From: Ottowia oryzae | GTDB taxonomy: Bacteria > Pseudomonadota > Gammaproteobacteria > Burkholderiales > Burkholderiaceae_C | Assembly: GCF_003008535.1 (NCBI RefSeq) | Contig: NZ_CP027666.1 | Span: forward strand, 3,647,501 to 3,711,500 | Length of the DNA stretch: 64,000 nucleotides | Direction: 5' to 3' | Translations under genes and position numbers: made by a program | The notes under the pieces: generated by a model | What the model was told of the DNA's origin: nothing | What the model saw: the letters and a program-made list of their open reading frames with translations, nothing else | The model's database searches: none | Shown here: positions 1 through 8,349 of the stretch, one piece after another | Numbering within the stretch: position 1 is the first letter of the stretch | Layout: every line of letters begins with the position of its first letter

Positions 1-338
1 CGCGACAGCAGCGCGTTGCCGTGCTCGCCGTCGCGCGTCACCGCGTTGGTGTGGTACACGGCCTCGTAGCCCTCGGGTGCCAGGAATTCCGCCTGCGGTT
101 TGTCGGGCCAGCCTGAGAAGCGGCTGGCTTCTCGGCGGTTCATGGCGCGCACTTCTTGCAGGCAAACGATGTCGGCATCCAGTGTTTCGACGGCCAGCGC
201 CAGGTTGTGGATCTCCAGCCGACGCGCCGGGCCCACACCCTGCACGCCCTTGTGAATGTTGTAGGTGGCCACCCGCAACAGATACGGATCGGCGTCCGGC
301 GGTGCGGCGTCATCAGGGAGAAGATGCGTGGGGTTCAT
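1..338 (-). CDS. Endonuclease/exonuclease/phosphatase family protein (3' end outside window)
   Basis: Partial gene: about 112 N-terminal codons are visible and the rest lies beyond position 1. The motifs VATYNIHKG and CLQEV match the first two metal-binding motifs of the Mg-dependent endonuclease/exonuclease/phosphatase fold (Asn and Glu ligands). The ATG overlaps the nudB stop (ATGA), so the two are translationally coupled. In related betaproteobacteria this gene follows nudB and precedes a cardiolipin synthase gene; that neighbour would be off-window. The substrate (DNA or a phosphodiester) cannot be told from the fragment. Confidence 0.85.
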   Translation of the reverse strand, partial: MNPTHLLPDDAAPPDADPYLLRVATYNIHKGVQGVGPARRLEIHNLALAVETLDADIVCLQEVRAMNRREASRFSGWPDKPQAEFLAPEGYEAVYHTNAVTRDGEHGNALLS

Positions 339-808
339 GCGTTCAATCCTGCGCCAGCAAAGCGCGGCAGCAGCAAACAGGCCTCGGCGTTAGATGGCGA
401 ATAGCAGCAGTCGGCCGCTTCGCGCCAGGGCAGCCAGCGGTAATGCGTGTGCTCTCTGGGGTTGAGTGTGACGCTGATGCCGGTCGGCACTCGTAGGCTG
501 AATACGCGTTCGACGTTGCGTGTCACGCCCGGCGCGTAGCGATGCAGCCACTGGGGGTAAATGTCGTACACGTTCTGCAGTTCCCAGTCGCGCAGCAGGC
601 AATCCGGGCCGGTGGCGTCGATACCCGTTTCCTCAAGCACTTCGCGCGTCGCGGTCTGGGCGAATGGCTCGCCCTCCTCGTCCTTGCTGCCGGTCACGCA
701 CTGCCAAAAGTCTGAGGCGCTGTCGGCACGGCGCATCATCAGCACTTGCAGCGCCGGCGTGTGGATGAGCACCAGCACGGATTGGGGAATTTTGTAGCGC
801 ATGGCCAC
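335..808 (-). CDS. nudB: Dihydroneopterin triphosphate diphosphatase NudB (Nudix hydrolase)
   Basis: 157 aa. NudB removes pyrophosphate from 7,8-dihydroneopterin triphosphate in folate biosynthesis. The Nudix helix REVLEETG is at about residues 55-62, preceded by the GSKDEEGE loop, which is one residue longer than the textbook spacing. The family-specific stretch HRYAPGVTRN (about 89-98) matches the corresponding segment of E. coli NudB as I remember it and favours NudB over a generic Nudix call. It overlaps the downstream endonuclease gene by 4 nt and lies near the aspS region, the usual betaproteobacterial context. Confidence 0.88.
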   Translation of the reverse strand: MAMRYKIPQSVLVLIHTPALQVLMMRRADSASDFWQCVTGSKDEEGEPFAQTATREVLEETGIDATGPDCLLRDWELQNVYDIYPQWLHRYAPGVTRNVERVFSLRVPTGISVTLNPREHTHYRWLPWREAADCCYSPSNAEACLLLPRFAGAGLNA

Positions 809-847
809 CTCCGCGCAGCCCGCCCGCAGAATGCGCTGCCGATCCGC

Positions 848-1243
848 TCAGCCGCGTCGCATGAAGGCACGCACCAAGGGCTGCGTGCGCTGCACCATCT
901 GCCACGCCGCGAAGGCGCGGGAGCCCAGCCGCATGAAGGCGCGTGGCCTGGCGATCACCGCGCCCAACAGCCCGGCCACGGCGACGGCGACCAGGCCCGG
1001 GTGCGCCTTCACCCACTGCGCGCCGTCGGCCACCCGGTCGGCGGCGCGAAAGACAGGCTGAACCCGCCCAGCCTTGAACGAAAGCTGGTTGCGCAAATAG
1101 TCGGATCGCAGTTTGAGCTGATCGCGCCGCGACAGGAGATCGTCGTCGACATCGATCTTTTTGCGCCTGACATGGCGAGCGGCCTGCGCGCGCGCAACCT
1201 CGTCCGGCTGCGCTGCATCATCAGGAGCAGGCGCATCCCTCAC
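848..1243 (-). CDS. YqjK-like small membrane-associated protein
   Basis: 131 aa using a GTG start that overlaps the stop of the upstream holin-like gene (GTGA). This start was chosen because the longer reading upstream is arginine-rich shadow sequence of the neighbour. The C-terminal half, with SRRDQLKLRSDYLR, then a WVKAHPGLVA segment and one hydrophobic helix (VAVAVAGLLGAVIA), resembles YqjK-type proteins encoded after yqjD and yqjE. Function is unknown; the three form an envelope-associated cassette. The N-terminal third is charged and low complexity. Confidence 0.72.
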   Translation of the reverse strand: MRDAPAPDDAAQPDEVARAQAARHVRRKKIDVDDDLLSRRDQLKLRSDYLRNQLSFKAGRVQPVFRAADRVADGAQWVKAHPGLVAVAVAGLLGAVIARPRAFMRLGSRAFAAWQMVQRTQPLVRAFMRRG

Positions 1244-1644
1244 GGCGCGTCTCCGCGAAGGCGTTGCTGATCGCGGCGAAGCTCGTCGCGCGTGGCGCCA
1301 AACATCTCGACCAGGCCGCGGAGCTTGCCCTGCGCCGTCAGCAGCGCGACGATGCCGCCGCCCAGAAACAGCGCTGTGAAAACGCCCAACGCCAACAGCG
1401 GATGGCTGTCCCACAGCCAGACGGTGATCAGCAGGGCGAGAAAAATGACGCCGAACGCCGCCATGACGGCGCCCAGCACACCGACCACGCACACCAGAAT
1501 CAGGCGCTGCAGGCCGATGCGGGCCTCGATGGTCAGCAGTTCGAGCCGAACTTCTGCCAGTTCGAGAACGTTCGCCAACCAGCCCCGCACGCGTCTTTCG
1601 CTGCGGCCGGAGTGGGTTGAATCGTCGGCCATGGGATGAATCAA
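1240..1644 (-). CDS. YqjE-like / holin superfamily III membrane protein
   Basis: 134 aa, or 130 aa if the second Met (1632) is used. Two strong membrane segments (about residues 48-73 and 77-99) follow an amphipathic region (LANVLELAEVRLELLTIEAR). The pattern fits Phage_holin_3_6/YqjE-like inner-membrane proteins, which in proteobacteria are housekeeping genes rather than phage lysis genes. It lies between an ElaB/YqjD-like gene and the YqjK-like gene. There is no endolysin or other phage gene nearby, so a lysis role is unlikely. Confidence 0.8.
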   Translation of the reverse strand: MIHPMADDSTHSGRSERRVRGWLANVLELAEVRLELLTIEARIGLQRLILVCVVGVLGAVMAAFGVIFLALLITVWLWDSHPLLALGVFTALFLGGGIVALLTAQGKLRGLVEMFGATRDELRRDQQRLRGDAP

Positions 1645-1711
1645 TGGATTGGGAGCTTCAGCCTTCCCTGCGAAGGCATGAGTGCTTGCGGAGCAGTCCG
1701 ATCAACTCGGA

Positions 1712-2050
1712 TCAGCGACGGCCCAGGAGCACGCCAATCAAGATGCCCAGCGCGGCGGCGGCACCGATCGACGACCAGGGGTTGTCGTGCACGTATTCGT
1801 CCGTCGCGGTGGCGGCTTGGCGTGCGCGGGCGCGCACAGCGGCGTCGGCATCGGCGAGCTTTTCGCGGGCGACGTTCAGGTTCTCTCGGGCGCGGGCACG
1901 CAGCTCGTTCACGCGGCTGTCGGTCTGGCCAGCGGTGGCCGCCAGCAGGTCTTCTGCATCGGAAATCACGCGGCGCAGGTTGGACACGAGTTGTTCTTTG
2001 GTTTCGATGGCGGAGTCCGCCAGATCAGACGTGTAAGACATGGAATTCAC
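1712..2050 (-). CDS. ElaB/YqjD/DUF883 family ribosome- or membrane-associated protein
   Basis: 112 aa. A long alpha-helical N-terminal part (ETKEQLVSNLRRVISDAEDLL, then RARARENLNVAREKLADAD) leads to DNPWSSIGAAAALGILIGVLLGRR-type tail: a single transmembrane helix ending in two arginines, the hallmark of DUF883. E. coli YqjD and ElaB are stationary-phase inner-membrane proteins that bind ribosomes; that role is family knowledge, not shown here. First gene of the YqjD-E-K-like trio. The next in-frame Met (residue 4) is an alternative start. Confidence 0.85.
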   Translation of the reverse strand: MNSMSYTSDLADSAIETKEQLVSNLRRVISDAEDLLAATAGQTDSRVNELRARARENLNVAREKLADADAAVRARARQAATATDEYVHDNPWSSIGAAAALGILIGVLLGRR

Positions 2051-2140
2051 TCCTTCGGAACGAAAAATTCATCGTAACAGAGCGCACGGGCTGCCCACGT
2101 AGGACGGCGCCGAAGCCTGTTGCAGCACCGCCGCTTGCCG

Positions 2141-3934
2141 TCAGGCGCCAGCCGGATTGCGCAGACGAATGTGCAGCTCGCGCAGCTGCTTTTCGTCCAC
2201 GGGGCTGGGCGCGTGCGTCAGCAGATCCTGCGCGCGTTGCGTCTTGGGGAAGGCAATCACGTCGCGGATCGACTCGGCGCCCGTCATCAGCGTGATCAGG
2301 CGGTCCAGGCCGAACGCCAGGCCGCCGTGGGGTGGTGCGCCGTACTGCAGCGCGTCCAACAGGTAGCCGAACTTGAGCTGGGCGTCGTCCGGGCTGATCT
2401 TGAGCGCCGAGAACACCTTGGACTGCACGTCGGCGCGGTGGATACGCACCGAGCCACCGCCCAGCTCCCAGCCGTTGAGCACCATGTCGTAGGCCTTGGC
2501 CAGACATTGGCCTGGGTCGGTGTCCATCAGGTCTTCGTGACCGTCCTTGGGCGAAGTGAACGGGTGGTGCACCGCCACCCAGCGGTCGCTCTCCTCGTCG
2601 TGCTCGAACATGGGGAAATCCACCACCCAAAGCGGCGCCCATTTGCTTTCAAACAGGCCGGTGCTCTTGCCAAACTCGCTGTGGCCCACCTTCAGGCGCA
2701 GTGCACCAATCGAATCGTTGACGATTTTTTCTTTGTCGGCGCCAAAGAAGATCAGATCGCCATCCTGCGCGCCAGTGCGCTGGAGGATTTCGGCAATGGC
2801 TGCGTCGTGAATGTTCTTGACGATGGGCGACTGCAGGCCATCACGGCCCTTGGCCACTTCGTTGACCTTGATCCAGGCCAGACCTTTGGCGCCGTAGATC
2901 TTGACGAACTCGGTGTATTGATCGATCTCGCCGCGCGAGATATGGCTGCCGCCGGGCACGCGCAGCGCCACGACGCGGCCGCCTTTCATGTTGGCCGCGC
3001 CCGAGAACACCTTGAAGTCGACGTCCTTCATGACTTCCGTCAGCTCGGTGAACTCCAGCTTCACGCGCAGGTCGGGCTTGTCGGAGCCGAAGCGGTAAGC
3101 AGCCTCTTGGTAGGTCATCAGCGGGAAGCTGCCCAGGTCAACGCCCAGCTGAGTCTGGAACACCTCACGGATCATGCGCTCGAAGATGGCGCGGATTTCC
3201 TGCTCGTTCAGGAACGAGGTTTCGCAGTCGATCTGCGTGAACTCGGGTTGCCGATCGGCACGCAGGTCTTCGTCGCGGAAGCACTTGGTGATCTGGTAAT
3301 AGCGGTCGTAGCCAGCCACCATCAGCATCTGCTTGTACAGCTGGGGCGACTGCGGCAGCGCGTAGAACTCGCCGTCGTGCACGCGGCTGGGCACGAGGTA
3401 GTCGCGCGCGCCTTCGGGCGTGCTTTTGCCCAGCATGGGCGTTTCGATGTCGATGAATCCCTCTTTGTCGAGGAAGTTGCGCACCTGGATCGCCGTTTTG
3501 TAGCGCAGCATCATGTTGCGCTGCATGTAGGGACGACGCAGGTCCAGCACGCGGTGCATCAGCCGCGTGGTTTCAGACAGGTTCTCATCCTCCAGCTGGA
3601 ACGGCGGCGTGACCGAGGGGTTCAGCACCTTCAGCTCCTGGCACAGCACCTCGATCTTGCCGCTCTTGAGGCTGTCGTTGACCGTGCCTTCGGGGCGTGC
3701 GCGGACCAAGCCTGTGACCTGCACGCAGAATTCGTTGCGCAGGTCTTCGGCCACGGCGAACATCTCGGCGCGGTCGGGGTCGCACACCACCTGCACGTAG
3801 CCCTCGCGGTCGCGCAGGTCGACAAAGATCACACCGCCATGGTCACGGCGGCGGTTCACCCAGCCGCACAGGGTCACGGTTTGGCCGGTCAGTTCTTCGG
3901 TCACAAGACCGCAATAGTGGGTTCGCATCGACAT
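2141..3934 (-). CDS. aspS: Aspartate-tRNA ligase, probably non-discriminating (Asp/Asn)
   Basis: 597 aa, normal length for bacterial AspRS with its GAD insertion. Class II motifs are visible: motif 2 FRDEDLRADRQPEFTQ near residue 217 and motif 3 AFGLDRL near 540. The N-terminal anticodon-binding OB fold contains RRRDHGGVIF; a His at this place (about residue 32, E. coli has Leu) is associated with non-discriminating enzymes such as that of Pseudomonas aeruginosa. Such enzymes also charge tRNA-Asn with Asp for GatCAB amidation. It follows the DUF502 gene at a 21-nt gap. Confidence 0.96.
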   Translation of the reverse strand: MSMRTHYCGLVTEELTGQTVTLCGWVNRRRDHGGVIFVDLRDREGYVQVVCDPDRAEMFAVAEDLRNEFCVQVTGLVRARPEGTVNDSLKSGKIEVLCQELKVLNPSVTPPFQLEDENLSETTRLMHRVLDLRRPYMQRNMMLRYKTAIQVRNFLDKEGFIDIETPMLGKSTPEGARDYLVPSRVHDGEFYALPQSPQLYKQMLMVAGYDRYYQITKCFRDEDLRADRQPEFTQIDCETSFLNEQEIRAIFERMIREVFQTQLGVDLGSFPLMTYQEAAYRFGSDKPDLRVKLEFTELTEVMKDVDFKVFSGAANMKGGRVVALRVPGGSHISRGEIDQYTEFVKIYGAKGLAWIKVNEVAKGRDGLQSPIVKNIHDAAIAEILQRTGAQDGDLIFFGADKEKIVNDSIGALRLKVGHSEFGKSTGLFESKWAPLWVVDFPMFEHDEESDRWVAVHHPFTSPKDGHEDLMDTDPGQCLAKAYDMVLNGWELGGGSVRIHRADVQSKVFSALKISPDDAQLKFGYLLDALQYGAPPHGGLAFGLDRLITLMTGAESIRDVIAFPKTQRAQDLLTHAPSPVDEKQLRELHIRLRNPAGA

Positions 3935-3955
3935 AGCTGCTTGGCTTTCAGGAAT

Positions 3956-4729
3956 TCAGAGTTCAGGGCGGGCCGCTGCGGGGTCGGCCAGGGGATTCTG
4001 CAAGGGCGCGTCGGGCGCGGGGCCTTCGCGGGGCTGCGCGGGGCCGGTGACGCCGGGCACCTGCGGCACAGGCGCCGGCTCGCCAGGGCGCGATTCGCGC
4101 AGCGGCGGCACGACCACGCCCATCGAGATGACGTATTTGAGCGCTTCGTCCACGCTCATCTTCAGCTCGACCACATCCTTGCGCGGCACCATCAGGAAAA
4201 AACCCGACGTGGGGTTGGGCGTGGTGGGCACGTACACGCTGACGAAATCGCCGTCCAGCAGGCGGGCCACTTCGCCGCCGGGCTTGCCGGTCAAAAAGGC
4301 GATCGTCCAGGCGCCTTGGCGCGGGTACTGCACCAGCAGCGCCTTGGAAAAGGCCTGGCCAGAGCCCGAAAACAGCGTGTCCGACACCTGCTTGACGCTG
4401 GAATAAATGCTGCGCACCACCGGGATGCGCGTCATCAGCCGGTCCCACTGGCGCAGCCACCACTGGCCGAACATGTTCGCCACGAAAAGGCCCGTGGCGA
4501 AGATGACCACCGCCACCAGCAGCACCCCCAGCCCAGGTATGTGGCGCAGGCGGTCGGCCAGGGGCTCGAAGCCGGGGATCATCGCCTCGGCGGCGGCCAG
4601 CACGCCCAGGAAGATGCCGTCCAGAATGCCCAGCATCCACAGCAGCACCCAGACGGTGACGCCCATAGGCAACCACACCAGCAGGCCAGTGATGAAGTAC
4701 TGCCGCAGGCGGGACATCATGGTGGGCAA
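3956..4729 (-). CDS. DUF502 family inner-membrane protein
   Basis: 257 aa. Two membrane helices (FITGLLVWLPMGVTVWVLLW and the IPGLGVLLVAVVIFATGLFVAN region) are followed by a soluble domain with VPTTPNPTSGFFLMVP, the conserved DUF502 core. The C-terminal 50 residues are proline- and alanine-rich. Biochemical role unknown. The gene sits between fmdB-like and aspS, a conserved betaproteobacterial arrangement. Several N-terminal Met codons (residues 1, 4, 5) make the exact start uncertain by a few residues. Confidence 0.88.
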   Translation of the reverse strand: MPTMMSRLRQYFITGLLVWLPMGVTVWVLLWMLGILDGIFLGVLAAAEAMIPGFEPLADRLRHIPGLGVLLVAVVIFATGLFVANMFGQWWLRQWDRLMTRIPVVRSIYSSVKQVSDTLFSGSGQAFSKALLVQYPRQGAWTIAFLTGKPGGEVARLLDGDFVSVYVPTTPNPTSGFFLMVPRKDVVELKMSVDEALKYVISMGVVVPPLRESRPGEPAPVPQVPGVTGPAQPREGPAPDAPLQNPLADPAAARPEL

Positions 4730-4743
4730 AAACTCGGTGGCAG

Positions 4744-5109
4744 TCAGCCCTTGGCCGTGCCGCCGCCCGAACTGGGCGCCGGGGCGGGCGAAGGCGATGG
4801 CGCCGCAGCCGGTGCGGGGCTGGATGAGGCCGGAGCGGGCGAAGGGGCCGGGGCAGGCGCATCGCCCGCAGGCGCGGCTGCCGGGGAAGCCGCCACGCCG
4901 TCACCCGTGCTGGCGCCGCTCTTGCCGCCGTCACGGAAGTCAGTCACGTACCAGCCCGAGCCTTTGAGCTGAAAGCCCGCCGCCGTCACCTGCTTTTGCA
5001 AGGTGGGCTTGCCACAGGCCGGGCACACCGTCAGAGGTGGGTCCGACATCTTCTGCAGCGCATCCTTGGTGGCCCCGCAGGAGGTGCATTTGTAGGCGTA
5101 GATCGGCAT
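4744..5109 (-). CDS. FmdB family zinc ribbon protein
   Basis: 121 aa. The N-terminus MPIYAYKCTSCG plus VCPACGKP supplies two CxxC pairs, a zinc ribbon of the FmdB/CxxC_CXXC_SSSS type. Residues from about 65 on are a long Ala/Pro/Ser-rich tail of low complexity. The family name derives from a putative regulator of formamidase genes, but the function in this context is unknown. It heads the fmdB-DUF502-aspS unit. Confidence 0.88.
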   Translation of the reverse strand: MPIYAYKCTSCGATKDALQKMSDPPLTVCPACGKPTLQKQVTAAGFQLKGSGWYVTDFRDGGKSGASTGDGVAASPAAAPAGDAPAPAPSPAPASSSPAPAAAPSPSPAPAPSSGGGTAKG

Positions 5110-5239
5110 GACTGGGACTCAGGCGCGCACAGGCGCGAAAAACCCATCATTATAAAACCGGCCCCGCGCTGCGCGGGCGGCGCAGCGCACACCGCAGGCG
5201 GGCGTGGCCAATCATCCAAAATCAGCACGAAATCAGCAC

Positions 5240-5284
5240 CTGGCGCAGGCTGCACCAGCGCCAACAGCTATCAATTAGATAGTG
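5240..5284 (-). repeat. Dispersed GATAGCTG palindromic repeat, copy 1
   Basis: Read on the minus strand: a GATAG-type AT-rich arm, then TTGGCGCTGG, linker and CAGCGCCAGG-like arm. The inverted arms tggcgc (5241-5246) and gcgcca (5258-5263) can pair, and the flanking ctatc/gatag also pair. It lies between the fmdB-like start and the symporter stop. Confidence 0.75.
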
Positions 5285-5287
5285 AAG

Positions 5288-6751
5288 TCAGGCCGCCTTG
5301 GGCGGCAGATGTGCGGTGGCAGCGTGCTGGTTCGGCAGCCACTGCGGCGCCAGCGAGCCCGCGACCATGCCCACGAAGGCCGTCAGCAGCCCCGCCAGCT
5401 GCCCCGGAAAGGCATTGCCCCAGCCGGTGACCTGGGGGAAGAACAGCACCCACGTGCCCAGGCCCAGCAGCATCGCCAGCGCCGCGCCTTGCGTGGTGGC
5501 GCGCCGCCAGTACAGGCCCATCACCAGCGGCACGAAGGCGCCCACCAGCGGCACCTGGTAGGCGCCGGCCACCAGCTCATAAATCGACGTGCCTTCCATG
5601 GCGATGGCGTACACCAGCACGCCCACAGAAAACACCAGGATGGTCACCCGCATGGCGACCAGCGACTGGCGGTCGCTCATGCGCGGATAAATGTTCTTGA
5701 GGATGTTTTCGACAAAGCTGGTGGACGGCGCCAGCAGCGTGGCCGAAGAGGTGCTCTTGATGGCCGACAGCAGCGCGCCAAAGAACAGAATCTGCAGCCC
5801 CAGGTTCATGTGGCCCATGATGAAGGTGGGCAGCACCTTCTGGTAGTCGTTGCCCACCATGTCCAGCGCCGTGTTGCCCATGACCACCACCGCCGCGGTG
5901 ACGATGAACATCGGCACGAAGGCAAACAGGATGTACGCTGCGCCGCCCACCATGGCGCCGGTTTGCGAGGTGCGCGCGTCCTTGGCCGACATGACGCGCT
6001 GAAACACGTCCTGCTGCGGAATGCTGCCCAGCATCATGGTGATGGCCGCGCCGATGAAGAAGGCAATCTCCTTGAAGGTGGGCTCGGGCCAGAAGCGGAA
6101 CATGTCGCGGCTGCGGGCCAGGTCAATCACCTTGTCGGCGCCGCCAGCCAGATCGGCCGAGAAGACGGCGATCACCGTCAGGCCCACCACCAGCACGATC
6201 ATCTGGATGAAGTCGGTCCACGCGACGGCCAGAAAGCCGCCTACCACCACGTACACCAGCACGGCGATGGTGCCGATGATCATGCCCAGCGTGGTCGAAA
6301 TCTCGCCACCCGACAGCACGTTGAACACCAGCCCCAGCGCCGTGATCTGCGCCCCCACCCAGCCCAGGTAGCTGAGGATGATGGCCACCGAGCAGAACAC
6401 CTCCACCCCCCTGCCGTAGCGCTGGCGGTAGTAGTCGCCAATGGTCAGCAGGTTCATGCGGTACAGCTTGGCCGCAAAGAAGGCGCCCACCAGAATCAGG
6501 CACATGCCGGCGCCGAAGGGGTCTTCCACGATGGCGTGCAGGCCGCCCTGCACGAACTTGGCCGGGATGCCCATCACCGTTTCGGCACCGAACCAGGTGG
6601 CGAAGGTGGTGGTGACGATCATCACCAGCGGCAGGTTGCGCCCGGCCAGGGCGAAGTCGGACGTGGTCTTGATGCGGCGGCCGGCCAGCACACCGATCAT
6701 GAGCGTGCCCACCAGGTAGGCCATGACAAAGATGAAAAGCGTCCAGTTCAT
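5288..6751 (-). CDS. Sodium:solute symporter family protein
   Basis: 487 aa from the Met of MNWTLFIF. This start leaves 23 nt after the ubiB stop; an upstream Met at 6805 would overlap ubiB by 31 nt and is less likely. About 13 hydrophobic segments are seen. AGRNLPLVMIVTTTFATWFGAET and GWVGAQITALG resemble conserved helices of the SSS (SLC5) family, which moves sugars, amino acids or organic acids with Na+. The substrate cannot be inferred. It is the last gene of the ubi block and may simply be co-transcribed. Confidence 0.86.
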   Translation of the reverse strand: MNWTLFIFVMAYLVGTLMIGVLAGRRIKTTSDFALAGRNLPLVMIVTTTFATWFGAETVMGIPAKFVQGGLHAIVEDPFGAGMCLILVGAFFAAKLYRMNLLTIGDYYRQRYGRGVEVFCSVAIILSYLGWVGAQITALGLVFNVLSGGEISTTLGMIIGTIAVLVYVVVGGFLAVAWTDFIQMIVLVVGLTVIAVFSADLAGGADKVIDLARSRDMFRFWPEPTFKEIAFFIGAAITMMLGSIPQQDVFQRVMSAKDARTSQTGAMVGGAAYILFAFVPMFIVTAAVVVMGNTALDMVGNDYQKVLPTFIMGHMNLGLQILFFGALLSAIKSTSSATLLAPSTSFVENILKNIYPRMSDRQSLVAMRVTILVFSVGVLVYAIAMEGTSIYELVAGAYQVPLVGAFVPLVMGLYWRRATTQGAALAMLLGLGTWVLFFPQVTGWGNAFPGQLAGLLTAFVGMVAGSLAPQWLPNQHAATAHLPPKAA

Positions 6752-6774
6752 GCCCACCCGCCAGAGATCCGTTG

Positions 6775-8349
6775 CTAGAAGAAATGAATGCGTACCCAGA
6801 CCCACGCCTGCATGGCCACCAGGCCCAGCAACACACCCACGGCCAGGTACAGCAAGGCGCTCAGGCGGGAATTGGCGCGGCGCTGCTCGCGCAGCATGTC
6901 GATCAGCTCAGCCTGCGTCTGCGCATACGGCCGCTGGCTGAGGTAGCCGTGCAGCAGGCGGGGCAAATCGGGCAGCATTTTGGCGTAATACGGCGCCTGG
7001 TCCTTCAATTCGTTCCAGAACCGCTTGGGACCGACCTGCTCCAGCATCCATTTCTCAAGAAAAGGCTTGGCCGTGGCCCATAGATCCAGCTCAGGGTCCA
7101 GCTGGCGGCCCAGGCCTTCCACGTTGAGCAGCGTCTTTTGCAGCAGCACCAGCTGCGGCTGGATTTCCACGTTGAAGCGGCGCGAGGTCTGGAACAGCCG
7201 CATGAGCACCATCCCCAGCGATATCTGGCTGAGCGGGCGGTCAAAGTAAGGCTCGCAGACGCTGCGGATGGCCGATTCCAGCTCGTCGATGCGGGTGTTG
7301 GGTGGCACCCACCCGCTTTCCACGTGCAGTTCGGCCACGCGCTTGTAGTCGCGCCGGAAGAATGCGCTGAAGTTTTGCGCCAGGTATTCCTTGTCGACCT
7401 GCGTCAGCGTGCCTACGATGCCGAAATCCAGCGACACGTAGCGCCCGAAGGTTGCCGGCTGCACGCTGACCATGATGTTGCCGGGGTGCATGTCGGCGTG
7501 AAAAAACCCGTCGCGAAACACCTGCGTGAAAAAGATGGTGACGCCATCGCGCGCCAGCTGCTTCAGATCGACCCCGGCCTCACGCAGGCGCTCGACCTGC
7601 CCCACCGGCACGCCGTACATGCGCTCCATCACCAGCACTTCGGGGCGGATCCAGTCCCAGAACATCTCCGGCACCATGACCAGATGCAAATCGGCCATGT
7701 TGCGGCGCAACTGGGCGGCACTGGCGGCTTCGCGCACCAGGTCCAGCTCATCGTGCAGGTACTTGTCGAACTCGGCCACCACCTCGCGCGGCTTGAGGCG
7801 CTTGCCGTCGGGCGACAGGCGGTCTACCCACGCGGCCATCATGCGGATCAGGCCCATGTCCTGGTTGATGACCTTCAGCATGCCGGGGCGCAGCACTTTC
7901 ACCGCTACCTCGCGCTCGCGTCCGTTCTCGTCACGCAGGGTGGCGAAATGCACCTGCGCGATCGACGCGCTGGCCACCGGCTCCCGGTCGAAGCTCAGGA
8001 AGATCTCGCTGATCGGCTTGCGGAAAGACCGCTCGATGATGGCGATGGCCTCCTCGGCCGGAAAGGGCGGCACGCGGTCCTGCAGCAGCGCCAGCTCATC
8101 GGCGATGTCCGCGGGCAGCAGGTCGCGCCGGGTGGACAGCACCTGGCCGAACTTGACGAAGATCGGCCCCAATTTTTGTAGCGCCTCACGCAGGCGCTGC
8201 CCGCGCGGGGCCGACAAATCGCGCCCAAACGACGCGATGCGCGCGGCCAGACGCAGGTCGGGTCGCTGAAAGCTGGTCAGCACCAGTTCGTCCAGCCCAT
8301 AGCGCAAGGCCACCCACACGATGTAGGCGGCGCGCAGCAAGCGCTTCAT
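6775..8349 (-). CDS. ubiB: UbiB, ABC1/ADCK-type protein needed for ubiquinone biosynthesis
   Basis: 524 aa. An atypical kinase of the UbiB family supporting the aerobic ubiquinone pathway at the membrane. Visible signatures are the KxGQ motif (FVKFGQVLSTR, residue about 62), VAVKVLRPG with the nucleotide-site lysine, HADMHPGN in the catalytic loop and SLDFG for metal binding. Two hydrophobic C-terminal helices (LSALLYLAVGVLLGLVAM) anchor it. Its ATG overlaps the stop of the ubiJ-like gene (ATGA). E. coli keeps the same ubiE-ubiJ-ubiB order, which supports the naming. Confidence 0.95.
   Translation of the reverse strand: MKRLLRAAYIVWVALRYGLDELVLTSFQRPDLRLAARIASFGRDLSAPRGQRLREALQKLGPIFVKFGQVLSTRRDLLPADIADELALLQDRVPPFPAEEAIAIIERSFRKPISEIFLSFDREPVASASIAQVHFATLRDENGREREVAVKVLRPGMLKVINQDMGLIRMMAAWVDRLSPDGKRLKPREVVAEFDKYLHDELDLVREAASAAQLRRNMADLHLVMVPEMFWDWIRPEVLVMERMYGVPVGQVERLREAGVDLKQLARDGVTIFFTQVFRDGFFHADMHPGNIMVSVQPATFGRYVSLDFGIVGTLTQVDKEYLAQNFSAFFRRDYKRVAELHVESGWVPPNTRIDELESAIRSVCEPYFDRPLSQISLGMVLMRLFQTSRRFNVEIQPQLVLLQKTLLNVEGLGRQLDPELDLWATAKPFLEKWMLEQVGPKRFWNELKDQAPYYAKMLPDLPRLLHGYLSQRPYAQTQAELIDMLREQRRANSRLSALLYLAVGVLLGLVAMQAWVWVRIHFF

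Noticed and set aside
1240..1644. Phage lysis module (holin)
   Set aside because: No endolysin, spanin or structural phage genes; the neighbours match the chromosomal yqjD-yqjE-yqjK arrangement.
2120..4972. 950-aa open frame on the plus strand, antisense to aspS and DUF502
   Set aside because: His/Ala/Gln/Val-rich shadow of a GC-rich minus-strand frame; no domain features, and it covers two certain genes.
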